Below are positions 8,037-17,009 of a stretch of 64,000 nucleotides of DNA, in pieces. The notes beneath the pieces are model-generated. The model was not told the DNA's origin and searched no databases. It saw only the letters and a list, made by a program, of their open reading frames with translations. This DNA comes from Sphingobium sp. JS3065. GTDB taxonomy: Bacteria; Pseudomonadota; Alphaproteobacteria; Sphingomonadales; Sphingomonadaceae. Positions within the stretch are counted from its first letter, which is position 1. Each line of letters opens with the position of its first letter. The position numbers and the translations under genes are program-made. The stretch covers positions 2,480,001-2,544,000 of the forward strand of contig NZ_CP102664.1 in the NCBI RefSeq assembly GCF_026427355.1. The letters run 5' to 3'.

Positions 8037-9109
8037 CAGTTTCCGTTCTTTCCTCTTCGCGCCACGAAATCCATGATCGCATGGGGTTCCAGCAGGGCGC
8101 AGTGCAATCCTTCGCTCGCGATCGATCCGGGCATGCCCCAGACGACGCTGCTTGGCTGGTCCTGCGCCACGATCCAGCCGCCCGCCGCCACGATATCCCG
8201 CCCGCCGACCGTGCCGTCCCGGCCCATGCCGGTCAGCACCACGCCCGCCGCCCCCGCGCCATAGACATGCGCCATGCTGGCGAACATCGGGTCCACCCCG
8301 GGCAGGTTGCCCGCCGGGGTGCGATCCGGATTCAGCATCACGGACACCCGGCCGTAAAGACCCGCCCGCAACTGGAGATTGGCGTCGCCCGGCGCGACAT
8401 AGACGATGTCGGGGGCCAGTATCTCGCCCTGTTCCGCCACTTTGACGCGCAGGGCGGTCATGCGGCCCAATTGCTGGACGAAATAATGGGTGAAGCTGGC
8501 CGGCAGATGCTGGGTCAACAGGATCGGGACCCCCAGCGGCGCGGCCAGACCGGCAAAAAGCCGTCCCAGCGCATGAATGCCGCCAGTCGACGCGCCGATG
8601 CCCAGACAGGCGAGCGGTTGGGCAGCCTGTTCCGGTTCGATTCGCAACGCGGACCGCATGACGGGCGCCCCCCCGCTGGACAGGCGGGACAGCCGCTCGA
8701 TCAAGGCCTGGGGGAATTGTTCGCCAAAGCTGCCGCTGCCGGGCTTGGCCAATATATCGCTTGCGCCCAGCGCCAGCGCCTCGACCGCCGCGGCGCTGCC
8801 CTCCTCGCAATTGCCGGACAGGATCACGACCTTGGCGCGTGGGTTGATCCGCAGGATCGCGGGCAGCGCCATCAGCCCGCTCTGCCCCGCCAGTTCGATG
8901 TCCAGCAGGATCAGATCGACCTCATGCTCGCTCAGATAGGCCAGCGCATGTTCGGCGCTGTTGGTCTTGTGGGAGACGGAAAATCTCCGGTCTGCGTTCA
9001 ATATCCGTTCGATGACCGTCCTGACCACGACCGAATCGTCGACGATCAGGACGCGCAACGCCCTGTCCTCGTCACGGTTGCTGGCCATGATCGGCACGTG
9101 AACACTCAT
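8036..9109 (-). CDS. cheB: Chemotaxis response regulator/methylesterase CheB
   Basis: Receptor glutamate methylesterase/deamidase controlled by phosphorylation. The N-terminal receiver has the acidic pair at D24-D25 (LIVDDSVV) and phosphoacceptor Asp70 (LILLDIELAG). After a linker, the esterase domain shows the triad Ser174 (GASTGG), His201 (LTQHLP) and Asp298 (TGMGRDG). Length (357) is normal. It opposes CheR in adaptation and is translationally coupled to it. A second possible start at Met8 would remove seven residues. Confidence 0.96.
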   Translation of the reverse strand: MSVHVPIMASNRDEDRALRVLIVDDSVVVRTVIERILNADRRFSVSHKTNSAEHALAYLSEHEVDLILLDIELAGQSGLMALPAILRINPRAKVVILSGNCEEGSAAAVEALALGASDILAKPGSGSFGEQFPQALIERLSRLSSGGAPVMRSALRIEPEQAAQPLACLGIGASTGGIHALGRLFAGLAAPLGVPILLTQHLPASFTHYFVQQLGRMTALRVKVAEQGEILAPDIVYVAPGDANLQLRAGLYGRVSVMLNPDRTPAGNLPGVDPMFASMAHVYGAGAAGVVLTGMGRDGTVGGRDIVAAGGWIVAQDQPSSVVWGMPGSIASEGLHCALLEPHAIMDFVARRGKNGN

Positions 9110-9176
9110 CTGGGGCAGTCTTTCTTAACGAAGGCGGGTAACGGGTCAGGCGAAGGGCGACGAAGCCGGGCGGGCG

Positions 9177-9542
9177 TCAGATCACGCCGACGATCGACAA
9201 TTTGCTTTCCAGCGTTTCCCGGTCGAACGGCTTCATCACATATTCGTCCGCCCCCGCCTCGACCGCGGCCTTGATATGGCCGATGCCGTTTTCGGTGGTG
9301 CAGAAGATGATCTTGGGCCGCCCGGTCAGCTTGGCGCCGGGCAGCGCCTGCAGGAATTCCATGCCGGTCATCACCGGCATGTTCCAGTCGAGCAGCACCA
9401 CATCGGGCAGGGACGATTCGCATTGGGTCAGGGCGTCACGGCCATCCACCGCCTCGCTCACCGCAAGATCGAGCGATTCCAATATATGACGGGCAACTTT
9501 GCGGATAACTTTCGAATCATCCACGACCAGGCAGTTTTTCAT
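9177..9542 (-). CDS. cheY: Chemotaxis response regulator CheY
   Basis: Single receiver domain, 121 residues, carrying phosphoryl groups from CheA to the flagellar motor. Acidic pair D8-D9 (VVDDSK), phosphoacceptor Asp52 (LLDWNMP), the conserved Thr (FCTTENG) and Lys (VMKPFD) are present. I chose the ATG at 9542 (MKNCLVVDD) because it places the receiver core at the N-terminus; the frame is open upstream without family sequence. It sits between cheW and cheB. Confidence 0.93.
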   Translation of the reverse strand: MKNCLVVDDSKVIRKVARHILESLDLAVSEAVDGRDALTQCESSLPDVVLLDWNMPVMTGMEFLQALPGAKLTGRPKIIFCTTENGIGHIKAAVEAGADEYVMKPFDRETLESKLSIVGVI

Positions 9543-9624
9543 AGAGCGTCCCTTGTTTTGCGTCCCATCTTCAACAGCCTTAACCGGCAAAGGCGAGGAA
9601 TTGGTAAACGCCGGCACAAGATCG

Positions 9625-10062
9625 TCAGGCGGCCTGGGCCACGGCGCCGGCCTCGATGAAGCCGCTCAGCGACACGAGCAGATAGGGCTGGCCTTCATGC
9701 TCCACCAGGCCGCGGGCATAGGGCGACCAGACGGGATCGAGCTGGCCGCGCAGCGGCAGTTCGCCTTCCGGCACCTGACAGATGTCATAGACGGCATCGA
9801 CCATCAGGCCGTAGCTGTGGCCGCTGATGTCCGCGATGATCGCGAAGCTCCTCTGGTCCACCGGCGTCGGCCGTCCCCGGACCAGCGCCGCGACGTCGAT
9901 GATGGTCAGCACCCGGCTGCGCAGCGCGGAAAGCCCGGCGACATGCGCGCCCATGCCCGGCACCGGCGAGATGTCGGTGAGCTTGACCACCGCCTCGACT
10001 TCCCGGGCCTCCACGGCCACCCTGATGCCCGCCAGAGTGGCGAAGAGATAAAGCTGGTTCAT
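9625..10062 (-). CDS. cheW: Chemotaxis coupling protein CheW
   Basis: A 145-residue CheW-fold adaptor linking receptors to CheA. It begins MNQLYLFATLAGIRVAVEA and has the typical hydrophobic beta-barrel pattern with GLSALRSRVLTIIDV near the centre and GLMVDAVYDI later. It starts 13 bases after cheA. This is the only stand-alone cheW in the window; CheA carries further CheW-like domains of its own. Confidence 0.93.
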   Translation of the reverse strand: MNQLYLFATLAGIRVAVEAREVEAVVKLTDISPVPGMGAHVAGLSALRSRVLTIIDVAALVRGRPTPVDQRSFAIIADISGHSYGLMVDAVYDICQVPEGELPLRGQLDPVWSPYARGLVEHEGQPYLLVSLSGFIEAGAVAQAA

Positions 10063-10075
10063 ATCCTTATTCCCC

Positions 10076-12445
10076 TTACCGCCGCGATCCGGCGAGCGCC
10101 GCCATCAGCGCGTCCTGATCATAGCGGTAGATGCTGCCGTCCTGCGGACCGTTGGGCCGGGGCGTGGCGCGCAGATGGACCACGCGGCATCCCAGCAATT
10201 CGCTCGCCTGCGACGCTTCCGTTCCGGTGAACAGCACGACGTCCTGCGGGTCGACCGCCGCATCGGCTGGCAGGCCCATCACCACCTCATGCCCTGCCTG
10301 GCGCAGCAGCGGCGCCAATATCTCCCGCGTCCAGCCATCCTCGCTGTCGGCCAGCAGGCAGCGGCCACCGCTCCGTTCGACAATCGGCGCATCCGGCAGG
10401 GCGGCGAACAGGGCGAAGGGATTGATCACCTCCAGATGCTCGCCATCGATGACGGCGACGCCGCTCAGCAGGCCATGCATCGCCACCATGTCCGGCACGG
10501 CGGGCATGTCCACTATGTCCAGCACCGCCGCGACCGGATAGCAGGCCTCCCGCGTGCCGTCGCGCAGGCGCAGCGCGGCGATCTTCTCTCCGGCAAAATC
10601 ATGATGGCCGTTGACGACCGGCACCAGCCGCCCGTCCAACCGCACGAAATTATGCCCGCCCGACCGGCCGAACATCTGCGCGTCGATATCCTCGACCCGC
10701 TCGATCAGCGACAGCTTGAGCAGCCGCCGTTCGCCCGAATATTCCTCGAACCGCAGGGCGGACACCATTTCGACGCCGCCCTGCTCCTCCTGAGTCTCTT
10801 CCGCCTGGCGCGCTGCCCGATCGTCGATAATAGTGGGCAGGCCCGCCGCATTGGCCAGGCCCGCCGCATCCAGCAGCAGCATCGGCCTGCCATTGTCGGG
10901 CAGGGTCATGCCCGCATAAACGCCCGATGCCATCACCAGCGGCGATGCGGGACGGATCACCAGCTCCTCATGATTTTCGACCGCCGCCACGCCCATGGCG
11001 AAGGGAATGCCGCTCGCCGAACGCACGACCATGATCGCGCGCGGGCCGGGCTGCGCGATCCGCTCCATGCCCAGCACCTCCTCCAGATCGATCATCGAAT
11101 GGCGGACGGACCGGATCGTCGCGATCTTGGCGCCGCCGACTTCCGCTATGTTCAGCGTTTCATTATTGTCGTGCAGGATTTCCACCACGGCGGCGCGGGG
11201 AATCGCGAAATGCACCCCGCCCGCCCGCACGATCAGCCCGGGAATGATCGTCAGCGTCAGCGGCACGCGCAGCATGATCGTCAACCCACGGCCTGGCCGG
11301 TTGTCGAGCGCGATGATGCCGCCGATCCGTTCCACATTGGCGCGGACCACGTCCATGCCGACGCCCCGCCCGGAAATCGCCGTCACCGCGCTGGCCGTCG
11401 AAAGGCCGGGATGGAAGATCAGGTCCAGCTTCTCCGCCTCGCTCATGCGCGCCGCCGATTCCGGCGTCAGGCGGCCCGCCGCGATCGCCTTTTCGGCCAG
11501 GCGGCCCGTGTCGATGCCCTGCCCGTCGTCGGAAATCTCGATGACGATCTGGTTGCCCGACTGGCGCGCCTCCAGCTTCAGCCGCCCCGCTTCGGGCTTG
11601 CCCAGCGCAAGGCGTTTTTCCGGCGTCTCTATGCCATGGTCGATGCTGTTGCGGACGATATGGGTGAGCGGATCGACCACCATCTCCACCATTTCGCGGT
11701 CCATCTCGACATCGCCGCCCTCCAGCGTCAGGTCGATGCGCTTGCCCAGATCCCGGCCCAGGTCGCGGACCATGCGCGGGATCGCGGTGAACAGGCGGTC
11801 GACCCGCTGCATCCGCGTCTTGGAAATGGCGTCGCGCATGTCCGCGACGCAGGTCGAAAGCCGTTCGAAGGCGCTTTCCAGTTCAGGGTCCGCCGATCGC
11901 TCGCGCAGCTTGCGCGACAGTTCGTTGCGGGCCAGCACCATGTCGGACACGCCATTCATCAACTGGTCTATCAGCGACAACGGCAGGCGGATGGTGCGCG
12001 GCGCCGCCTGCCCGCCGGATGTTCGCGCCACGGCGACCGGGGCTGCCGCGGCCTCACCTTCCTCCGATGCGGCCACCTCCTTCTCGGTCAGGGCGGCGAT
12101 CAGATAATCGTCATTTTCCTGCGGCAGCGCGGCGCCGATAGAGACCGCTTCGGCCAGTTCGGCGATGCGGTCCATGATGCCCAGAACGGCGCTGACAGTG
12201 GCGGGGTCGGCGATGCGCTTGTCCGCGCGTATCTCGGCCAGCACGTCCTCGGCCGCGTGGCTCAGCCGTTCGAAACGCGGCAGGTTCAGGAAACCGCAGC
12301 TTCCCTTCACGGTATGGAAGAAGCGGAAAATGGCGTCCAGCCGGTCGCGATCCGTGGGATCGGCCTCCCACGCGACGACTTCGCCGGCCAACGCCTCCAG
12401 CGTTTCCTGCGTTTCGGATATGAATTCCTGGAGTAACTCGTCCAT
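10076..12445 (-). CDS. cheA: Chemotaxis histidine kinase CheA with extra CheW-like and degenerate receiver domains
   Basis: Central kinase of the array, 789 residues. The Hpt domain carries His44 (FFHTVKGSCGF), and a linker (about 105-150) takes the place of a recognisable CheY-binding P2 domain. Then come the dimerisation helices, a HATPase domain (HIVRNSIDHG, DDGQGID, GRGVGMDVV) and a CheW-like regulatory domain. Past about residue 560 there is a second CheW-like stretch and a terminal receiver-like segment (LLADSEDG...). In that segment the phosphoacceptor position reads DVVLFTG instead of DVVLLD, so it should not be phosphorylated. It is the first gene of the che operon; the promoter must lie in 12446-12523. 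Confidence 0.93.
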   Translation of the reverse strand: MDELLQEFISETQETLEALAGEVVAWEADPTDRDRLDAIFRFFHTVKGSCGFLNLPRFERLSHAAEDVLAEIRADKRIADPATVSAVLGIMDRIAELAEAVSIGAALPQENDDYLIAALTEKEVAASEEGEAAAAPVAVARTSGGQAAPRTIRLPLSLIDQLMNGVSDMVLARNELSRKLRERSADPELESAFERLSTCVADMRDAISKTRMQRVDRLFTAIPRMVRDLGRDLGKRIDLTLEGGDVEMDREMVEMVVDPLTHIVRNSIDHGIETPEKRLALGKPEAGRLKLEARQSGNQIVIEISDDGQGIDTGRLAEKAIAAGRLTPESAARMSEAEKLDLIFHPGLSTASAVTAISGRGVGMDVVRANVERIGGIIALDNRPGRGLTIMLRVPLTLTIIPGLIVRAGGVHFAIPRAAVVEILHDNNETLNIAEVGGAKIATIRSVRHSMIDLEEVLGMERIAQPGPRAIMVVRSASGIPFAMGVAAVENHEELVIRPASPLVMASGVYAGMTLPDNGRPMLLLDAAGLANAAGLPTIIDDRAARQAEETQEEQGGVEMVSALRFEEYSGERRLLKLSLIERVEDIDAQMFGRSGGHNFVRLDGRLVPVVNGHHDFAGEKIAALRLRDGTREACYPVAAVLDIVDMPAVPDMVAMHGLLSGVAVIDGEHLEVINPFALFAALPDAPIVERSGGRCLLADSEDGWTREILAPLLRQAGHEVVMGLPADAAVDPQDVVLFTGTEASQASELLGCRVVHLRATPRPNGPQDGSIYRYDQDALMAALAGSRR

Positions 12446-12523
12446 TCCCGCGCCTCATGGATTGCGGGCGGACAATGGCGGACCGTGGTTAAATCCCCGT
12501 TAAAGGCCGGAAATCCGTAATGA

Positions 12524-12558
12524 AAGGGGCGCCGCGACCGCTCGTCGCGACGCCCCTT
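12524..12558 (-). terminator. Terminator of the lipoprotein gene, ahead of cheA
   Basis: A nearly perfect stem (AAGGGGCG... / ...CGCCCCTT, 15-base arms with one mismatch, 5-base loop) followed on the minus strand by TTTCATT. It separates the lipoprotein gene from the che operon. Confidence 0.7.
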
Positions 12559-12581
12559 GCGGTTCGGCTGGCAGCCCTGGA

Positions 12582-12857
12582 TTATTGTTTTTCGGTCTTT
12601 TCGACCGCATCAGCGGCCCTTTCGCCAGCCTCGCGGGTGGCTTCAGCCTTGTTCTCCAGCGCGTCGGCGGCGTTTTCGGCTGCGTTTTCGGCATTGCCGC
12701 TCAGATTGTCGGCCATCGCTTCCATATTGCCGGCTTGGTTGTCGATGGCGTCCGCCTGATTCTCATATGCGTTCTCGACTTTGTCTTCCTGCTTGGAATC
12801 GCACGCGGCAAGCGCGATCAGGCTGGCAAGGCCAAGGACTGATACGAAGGTTTTCAC
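12582..12857 (-). CDS. Small lipoprotein with helical N/A/E-rich repeats
   Basis: A 91-residue exported lipoprotein: signal peptide VKTFVSVLGLASLIALAAC with lipobox LAAC (Cys19), then a polar helical region rich in ENAAENAADALEN-like heptads, probably coiled coil. The start is the GTG at 12857 because it has AGGAG eight bases upstream and begins the signal peptide; the frame is open further upstream. No enzymatic motif. Possibly an Lpp-like or entericidin-like envelope protein; function unknown. Confidence 0.75.
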   Translation of the reverse strand: MKTFVSVLGLASLIALAACDSKQEDKVENAYENQADAIDNQAGNMEAMADNLSGNAENAAENAADALENKAEATREAGERAADAVEKTEKQ

Positions 12858-12992
12858 GGCGTTTTCTCCTGTTGCGCCCCCATGGGCTGACGTCATGCGG
12901 CAAGGGGACCGGAAGCCCGGAACCCTGACGCCCATCAACCGGTCGCGCGAAGGATGGTTCCCACCGCACGCTCCTTTCGTCGCGGAAACGAT

Positions 12993-13421
12993 TTATTTTT
13001 TCAGGGAATCGCGGATTTCCCGAAGCAGCAACACATCTTCCGGCGTCGCCTCCGGCGCCGGTTCAGGCTTTGCCGTCAGCTTGTTCACGGCCTTGACCAG
13101 CAGGAAGATGACGAAGGCCAGGATCAGGAAATTGACGAACACGGTCAGGAATTCACCCCAGCCGAACATGGCGACGCCCGCCGCCTTCAGATCGGCATAG
13201 CTTTCCGGATCGCCCTTGAACCCGGCGGGCAGATCGCCCAGCCGGATGAAATAGCGCGAAAAGTCCGCGCCGCCGAAGACATAGCCGACAACCGGCATGA
13301 TCAGGTCGTCGGTCAGCGATTTGGTGATGGTGGCGAAAGCGCCGCCGATGATTACGCCGACGGCCAGGTCCATGACGTTGCCGCGGTTGATGAAGGTCTT
13401 GAATTCGGAAATCAGCCCCAT
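12993..13421 (-). CDS. mscL: Large-conductance mechanosensitive channel MscL
   Basis: Homopentameric stretch-activated channel protecting against osmotic downshock. The 142-residue sequence opens with the amphipathic N-terminal helix ([15 protein letters not shown]), then TM1 ([16 protein letters not shown]) with the pore-lining glycine/alanine pattern, the periplasmic loop, and TM2 ([17 protein letters not shown]). A short C-terminal helix ends the protein. The ATG at 13421 is preferred over in-frame upstream codons because it gives the canonical N-terminus. It is divergent from lemA. Confidence 0.96.
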   Translation of the reverse strand: MGLISEFKTFINRGNVMDLAVGVIIGGAFATITKSLTDDLIMPVVGYVFGGADFSRYFIRLGDLPAGFKGDPESYADLKAAGVAMFGWGEFLTVFVNFLILAFVIFLLVKAVNKLTAKPEPAPEATPEDVLLLREIRDSLKK

Positions 13422-13522
13422 GGTGAACCCCTTGTCCCGATGGCAATAATGAAAGCATGGCCCGTTGCGCGGGGTTCGACAACCGCCTATTTCCATCGGC
13501 GTAACAATGACGAGGATGCTCC

Positions 13523-14125
13523 ATGACGATCCTACGCCGCTTCCGCCTGATCCTTCTGCCGCTGCTGGGCGCCTTTGCGCTCAGCGCCTGCGGCATCAAC
13601 AGCGTCCCCGCCGCCGAGGAGGTCGCGAAGGCCAAATGGGCCGACGTGCAGGCGCAATATCAGCGCCGTTCCAATCTGGTCGGCAATCTCGTCGCCACGG
13701 TGAAGGCGGCGGGCAAGCAGGAACAGGATACGCTGGTCAAGGTGACGGAGGCCCGCGCCAGGGCGACCTCCGTCCAGGTCAATGCGGAGGATCTGTCGGA
13801 CCCCGCCAAGGTGCAGCAGTTCCAGCAGGCGCAGGCGCAATTGTCGCAAGGCCTGGGCCGCCTGCTCGCTTCGGTGGAAGCCTATCCGGACCTCAAGACC
13901 AACCAGAATTTCCTCGACCTGCAATCGCAGCTCGAAGGGACGGAAAACCGCATCGCTGTCGCCATCCGCGACTATAATGAGGCGGTGCGGGCCTATAACA
14001 CCCGCATCCGCACCTTCCCCGACGCGATCGGCGCCAAGATCATCCATGGCGCCAAGCCGATGACCCCGTTCCAGGCCACCACGCCCGGCGCGGAAGAAGC
14101 GCCGAAGGTCGATTTCGGCAATTGA
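13523..14125 (+). CDS. lemA: LemA family lipoprotein-like protein
   Basis: A 200-residue LemA-family helical protein. The N-terminus is a hydrophobic signal with a lipobox-like end (FALSACG, Cys23), followed by the antiparallel helical core with [17 protein letters not shown] and the conserved [10 protein letters not shown] motif. Function is poorly known; family members occur with TPM-domain proteins, as here: two TPM genes follow directly. The three genes probably form one operon. Confidence 0.92.
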   Translation: MTILRRFRLILLPLLGAFALSACGINSVPAAEEVAKAKWADVQAQYQRRSNLVGNLVATVKAAGKQEQDTLVKVTEARARATSVQVNAEDLSDPAKVQQFQQAQAQLSQGLGRLLASVEAYPDLKTNQNFLDLQSQLEGTENRIAVAIRDYNEAVRAYNTRIRTFPDAIGAKIIHGAKPMTPFQATTPGAEEAPKVDFGN

Positions 14126-14132
14126 TCCGGTG

Positions 14133-14939
14133 ATGTTTCGCCGCCTGTTCCTGATCCTGTCGCTGCTGCTGTTCATCCCGGCGGCGGCAGCGCTTTTGGG
14201 TTTTCCGCCTCCGGCTCAGGCGCAAACCTTTCCCAAGCTGACGGGGCGGGTGGTGGATGACGCCGCCCTGCTCTCCCCCCAGCAGGAACAGGCCCTCACC
14301 GACAAGCTCGCCGCGCTGGAGCGGCAGAGCGGACGGCAACTGGTCGTCGCGACCCTTCCCGACCTCCAGGGCTATGACATATCCGATTATGGCTACCAGC
14401 TTGGCCGCGCCTGGGGGATCGGCGACAAGGAAAAGAACAATGGCGCGCTGCTGATCGTCGCACCCAATGAGCGCAAGCTGCGGATCGAGGTCGGCTACGG
14501 CCTGGAGGGCATCATGACCGATGCCCTGTCGTCCCAGATTATCCGCAACGACATCACGCCCCATTTCAAGGCGGGCGACATGCCCGGCGGAATCGATGCG
14601 GGCGTGGACGCGATCGGCAAGTTGCTGACGCTTCCGCCCGAAGAGGCAAAGGCATTGGCGGCGCAGGCGGCGGCCAAGGCCCGCGATGCGTCGGACGATG
14701 GCGGCGGCTTCATGGTCGTCTTCTGGCTGTTCGTCGTGGCGATCATCGTCCTTTCCATGTTTTCCAGCCGGGGCAAGGGACGGCGCTATCGCGGGGGTTC
14801 CGGCCCGATCATCCTCTGGGGACCGGGCGATTCCGGCTGGGGCGGCGGCGGTGGATCAAGCTGGGGTGGCGGAAACGGCGGTGGCTTTTCGGGCGGCGGC
14901 GGCAGCTTCGGCGGCGGCGGCGCTTCGGGGGACTGGTGA
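14133..14939 (+). CDS. TPM domain protein (YgcG family), exported
   Basis: A 268-residue membrane-anchored TPM (YgcG-like) protein. A signal peptide ending near AQAQ precedes the TPM domain (about 32-160: DDAALLSPQQEQALTDKL, GDKEKNNGALLIVAPNERK), then a TM helix (about 190-207) and a glycine-rich tail ending GGGGASGDW. The Gly-rich tail with a terminal SGxW is typical of the family. The ATG at 14133 is adjacent to an alternative GTG at 14130. It sits seven bases after lemA and overlaps the next gene. Role in envelope maintenance is inferred. Confidence 0.88.
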   Translation: MFRRLFLILSLLLFIPAAAALLGFPPPAQAQTFPKLTGRVVDDAALLSPQQEQALTDKLAALERQSGRQLVVATLPDLQGYDISDYGYQLGRAWGIGDKEKNNGALLIVAPNERKLRIEVGYGLEGIMTDALSSQIIRNDITPHFKAGDMPGGIDAGVDAIGKLLTLPPEEAKALAAQAAAKARDASDDGGGFMVVFWLFVVAIIVLSMFSSRGKGRRYRGGSGPIILWGPGDSGWGGGGGSSWGGGNGGGFSGGGGSFGGGGASGDW

Positions 14940-15616
14940 TGCGTCTGCATTTGAACGAAGCCGATCATGACCGCGTGACCGCCGCGGTGGCGGAAGCGGA
15001 GAAGGCTACCGATGGCGAAATCGTCACCATCGTCGCCCGCCGGTCGGACGCCTATCATGACGCGGGGCTGCACTGGGCCATCGGCATAGTGTTTCTCGCC
15101 CTGTCGGCGGCGGCGGCCTTTCCGCAATATTTCCGGGCGCTTTGCTCCTGGCTGCTGCAAAGCTGGGAGCATGAGGTCGAGGACTGGAAGCTGCTGACGG
15201 TCCTGCTGGGCGTGCTGATCCTCAAATTCCTGATCGTCCGCTATGCGCTGGCCTGGATGCCGCTGCGCATGGCGCTGACCCCGAAAGCCACCAAGGCGCG
15301 CCGCGTGCGCCGCCGCGCCATCACCCTGTTCCGCGCCGTCGCCCAGGGGCGCACGCGCGGGCGAACCGGCGTGCTCATCTACCTTTCGCTGGACGAGCAT
15401 CGGGCGGAACTGGTCGCGGATGCCGCCATCAACGCAAAGGTCGCGCCCGAAATCTGGGGCGAGGCCATGGCCGCGCTGATCGACGGCGTGCGGGAAGGCC
15501 GCGCCGCCGACGGCATGGCGCAGGCAGTGCATCAGGTCGGCCTGGTGCTGGCCCAACATTTCCCGGGGACGAGCGACAATCCCAATGAATTGCCCGACAG
15601 GTTGATCGAATTATGA
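14939..15616 (+). CDS. TPM domain membrane protein
   Basis: A 225-residue second TPM-family protein without a signal peptide. The N-terminal half resembles the TPM start (AVAEAEKATDGEIVTIVARRSD), followed by two hydrophobic helices (about 44-66 and 85-105), an arginine-rich loop and a C-terminal soluble part (GRTGVLIYLSLDEHRAELVAD) that completes the domain. So the TPM fold is split by the membrane segments. The ATG at 14939 overlaps the previous stop (TGATG). Function unknown; third gene of the lemA operon, with 4-base overlap into the Nudix gene. Confidence 0.8.
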   Translation: MRLHLNEADHDRVTAAVAEAEKATDGEIVTIVARRSDAYHDAGLHWAIGIVFLALSAAAAFPQYFRALCSWLLQSWEHEVEDWKLLTVLLGVLILKFLIVRYALAWMPLRMALTPKATKARRVRRRAITLFRAVAQGRTRGRTGVLIYLSLDEHRAELVADAAINAKVAPEIWGEAMAALIDGVREGRAADGMAQAVHQVGLVLAQHFPGTSDNPNELPDRLIEL

Positions 15617-16155
15617 GTGAACGGGACATGATCTCGCCTGAAGAAATCATGTGGGAGGGCCGCTTCATCACCGCCAAGCGGAGAGGCAAGTGGGAATATG
15701 TCGGCCGGGCGCGGGGCATCCAGGCCGCCGTCATACTGGCCGTCGACGAAGCCGCCGATGGCCGCCATGTGCTGCTGGTCGACCAGTATCGCGTACCGCT
15801 GGGCCGCCGCTGCATCGAACTGCCTGCGGGACTGGTGGGCGACCATGACGAGGGCGAGGAAGCCATTCTCGCCGCCACCCGCGAACTGGAGGAGGAAACC
15901 GGCTATCTTCCGGGCCGGATGGAGCCGCTGGGGGAGTTCTACAGCTCGCCCGGCATGGTGTCGGAAAGCTTCACCCTATTCCGCGCCCATGAGTTGGTGA
16001 AAACCGGGGAAGGCGGCGGCGTCGAGGAGGAGGATATCCGCGTCCACCGCGTGCCGCTGAATGGGATTCAGGAGCAGATCGCGGCTTGGCGGGCCGAAGG
16101 CTTTGCCATCGACGTGAAACTGCTGTTGCTGCTGGGCGCCAATATCGTCGGCTAG
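15613..16155 (+). CDS. Nudix hydrolase (ADP-ribose pyrophosphatase-like)
   Basis: A 180-residue Nudix-fold hydrolase. The Nudix box is complete (GDHDEGE at the Gly-x5-Glu, then RELEEETGY), and upstream ELPAGLV and downstream FYSSPGMVSE fit the ADP-ribose pyrophosphatase (NudF-like) subgroup. Substrate is inferred from that resemblance. ATGA overlap with the TPM gene suggests it is the last gene of that transcript; a mosaic repeat begins directly after its stop. Confidence 0.88.
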   Translation: MSERDMISPEEIMWEGRFITAKRRGKWEYVGRARGIQAAVILAVDEAADGRHVLLVDQYRVPLGRRCIELPAGLVGDHDEGEEAILAATRELEEETGYLPGRMEPLGEFYSSPGMVSESFTLFRAHELVKTGEGGGVEEEDIRVHRVPLNGIQEQIAAWRAEGFAIDVKLLLLLGANIVG

Positions 16156-16440
16156 GGGTGGAGAGCGGACGTTCCAAATCCCTCTCCCTTGAGGGAGAGG
16201 GTTGCGCAGACTTGGCAGCTTGCTGCCTTAGTCGTAGCTGGGTGAGGGGAGCGAACAGGTCGATCATGCCCCCGGCATGATCTAAGGGCTGCGGGGCAGC
16301 CCTTACCTGTTCGCTCGATCCACAGGATCGCGCGGGCCGCAGGCCCGCTCCCCCTCATCCAACTCCGCCTAGGCTCCTTCGTCGCCAAGGCTTCGTATCC
16401 TTCTCCCTCAAGGGAGAAGGAATGTCCGCCATTGGCCACC
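16156..16440. repeat. Mosaic intergenic repeat, site 2 (core A plus extra block)
   Basis: Fills the gap between the Nudix stop and the DUF6456 stop. Outer ends are GGGTGGAGAGCGGACGTTC (left) and AATGTCCGCCATTGGCCA (right). Core A starts and ends with self-complementary hairpins (CCCTCTCCCTTGAGGG... and ...CCCTCAAGGGAGAAGG). It is a reversed copy of site 3 but contains about 60 extra bases (near 16247-16315) delimited by AGCGAACAGG and CCTGTTCGCT. That block holds its own palindromes (GATCATGCCCCCGGCATGATC). Confidence 0.88.
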
Positions 16441-16455
16441 AGCCGCCGCATACCA

Positions 16456-16911
16456 CTACCCCACCCGATACCACCCCGCCACCCGATCCAGCGCCAACGT
16501 CAGCACCAGCTTGCCAGCGCGGCTTGGCCAGCCCAGCGCCTTTTCCGCGGCGACCAGCCCCTCCCCCGCGCAGACGACGCGCCACAACACATCGGCCAGC
16601 CCCGGCCCCGCCGCACGGATCGCGCCGTCGAACCGCTTCCGCGCCGACAGTTGCGCCAGGCCCGGCTCGACAGCCCCCGCGCCTCCGCCCCGCCGCTGCC
16701 CCGGCGCCGCATCCCAGCGCATGGTGATTCGCGGCCCCAGCCCGGCCTTTTCCCAATCGGCGCGCAGCCTGTCCCCGGCGAGATAATGCCGCTCGCTCAA
16801 ATGCCCCCGCGCATGCAGCCAGGCGAGCGGCGACTCATGCAGATTGACCGCCACCTTCTGCGCCCGGCCGAATGGGTCTTCTATGATCTGCTCGACAAAT
16901 TGCGTGGCCAT
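16456..16911 (-). CDS. DUF6456 domain protein
   Basis: A 151-residue protein containing the DUF6456 region of alphaproteobacterial proteins: an N-terminal NLHESPLAWLHARG segment, an RITMRWD patch and the C-terminal EKALGWPSRAGKLVLTLALDRVAGWY. Function is unknown. The ATG at 16911 gives MATQFVEQII. It is divergent from an XRE-type regulator with a 98-bp shared upstream region; the pairing suggests a regulatory connection but nothing more can be said. Confidence 0.75.
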   Translation of the reverse strand: MATQFVEQIIEDPFGRAQKVAVNLHESPLAWLHARGHLSERHYLAGDRLRADWEKAGLGPRITMRWDAAPGQRRGGGAGAVEPGLAQLSARKRFDGAIRAAGPGLADVLWRVVCAGEGLVAAEKALGWPSRAGKLVLTLALDRVAGWYRVG

Positions 16912-17009
16912 GACGTGCCTCCCTGCTGGAATCGGATGCAAGGGGACTTGCCATGCATGCTGCTTTGTAGGAAAGCATAAAAACCAAATAGGTGAAAACA
17001 GGACAAGAT

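Noticed and set aside
7137..8810. Reading frame extending cheR upstream to 557 residues
   Set aside because: The extra N-terminal part is cheB read in another frame; the TGATG junction at 8036 gives the normal CheR start.
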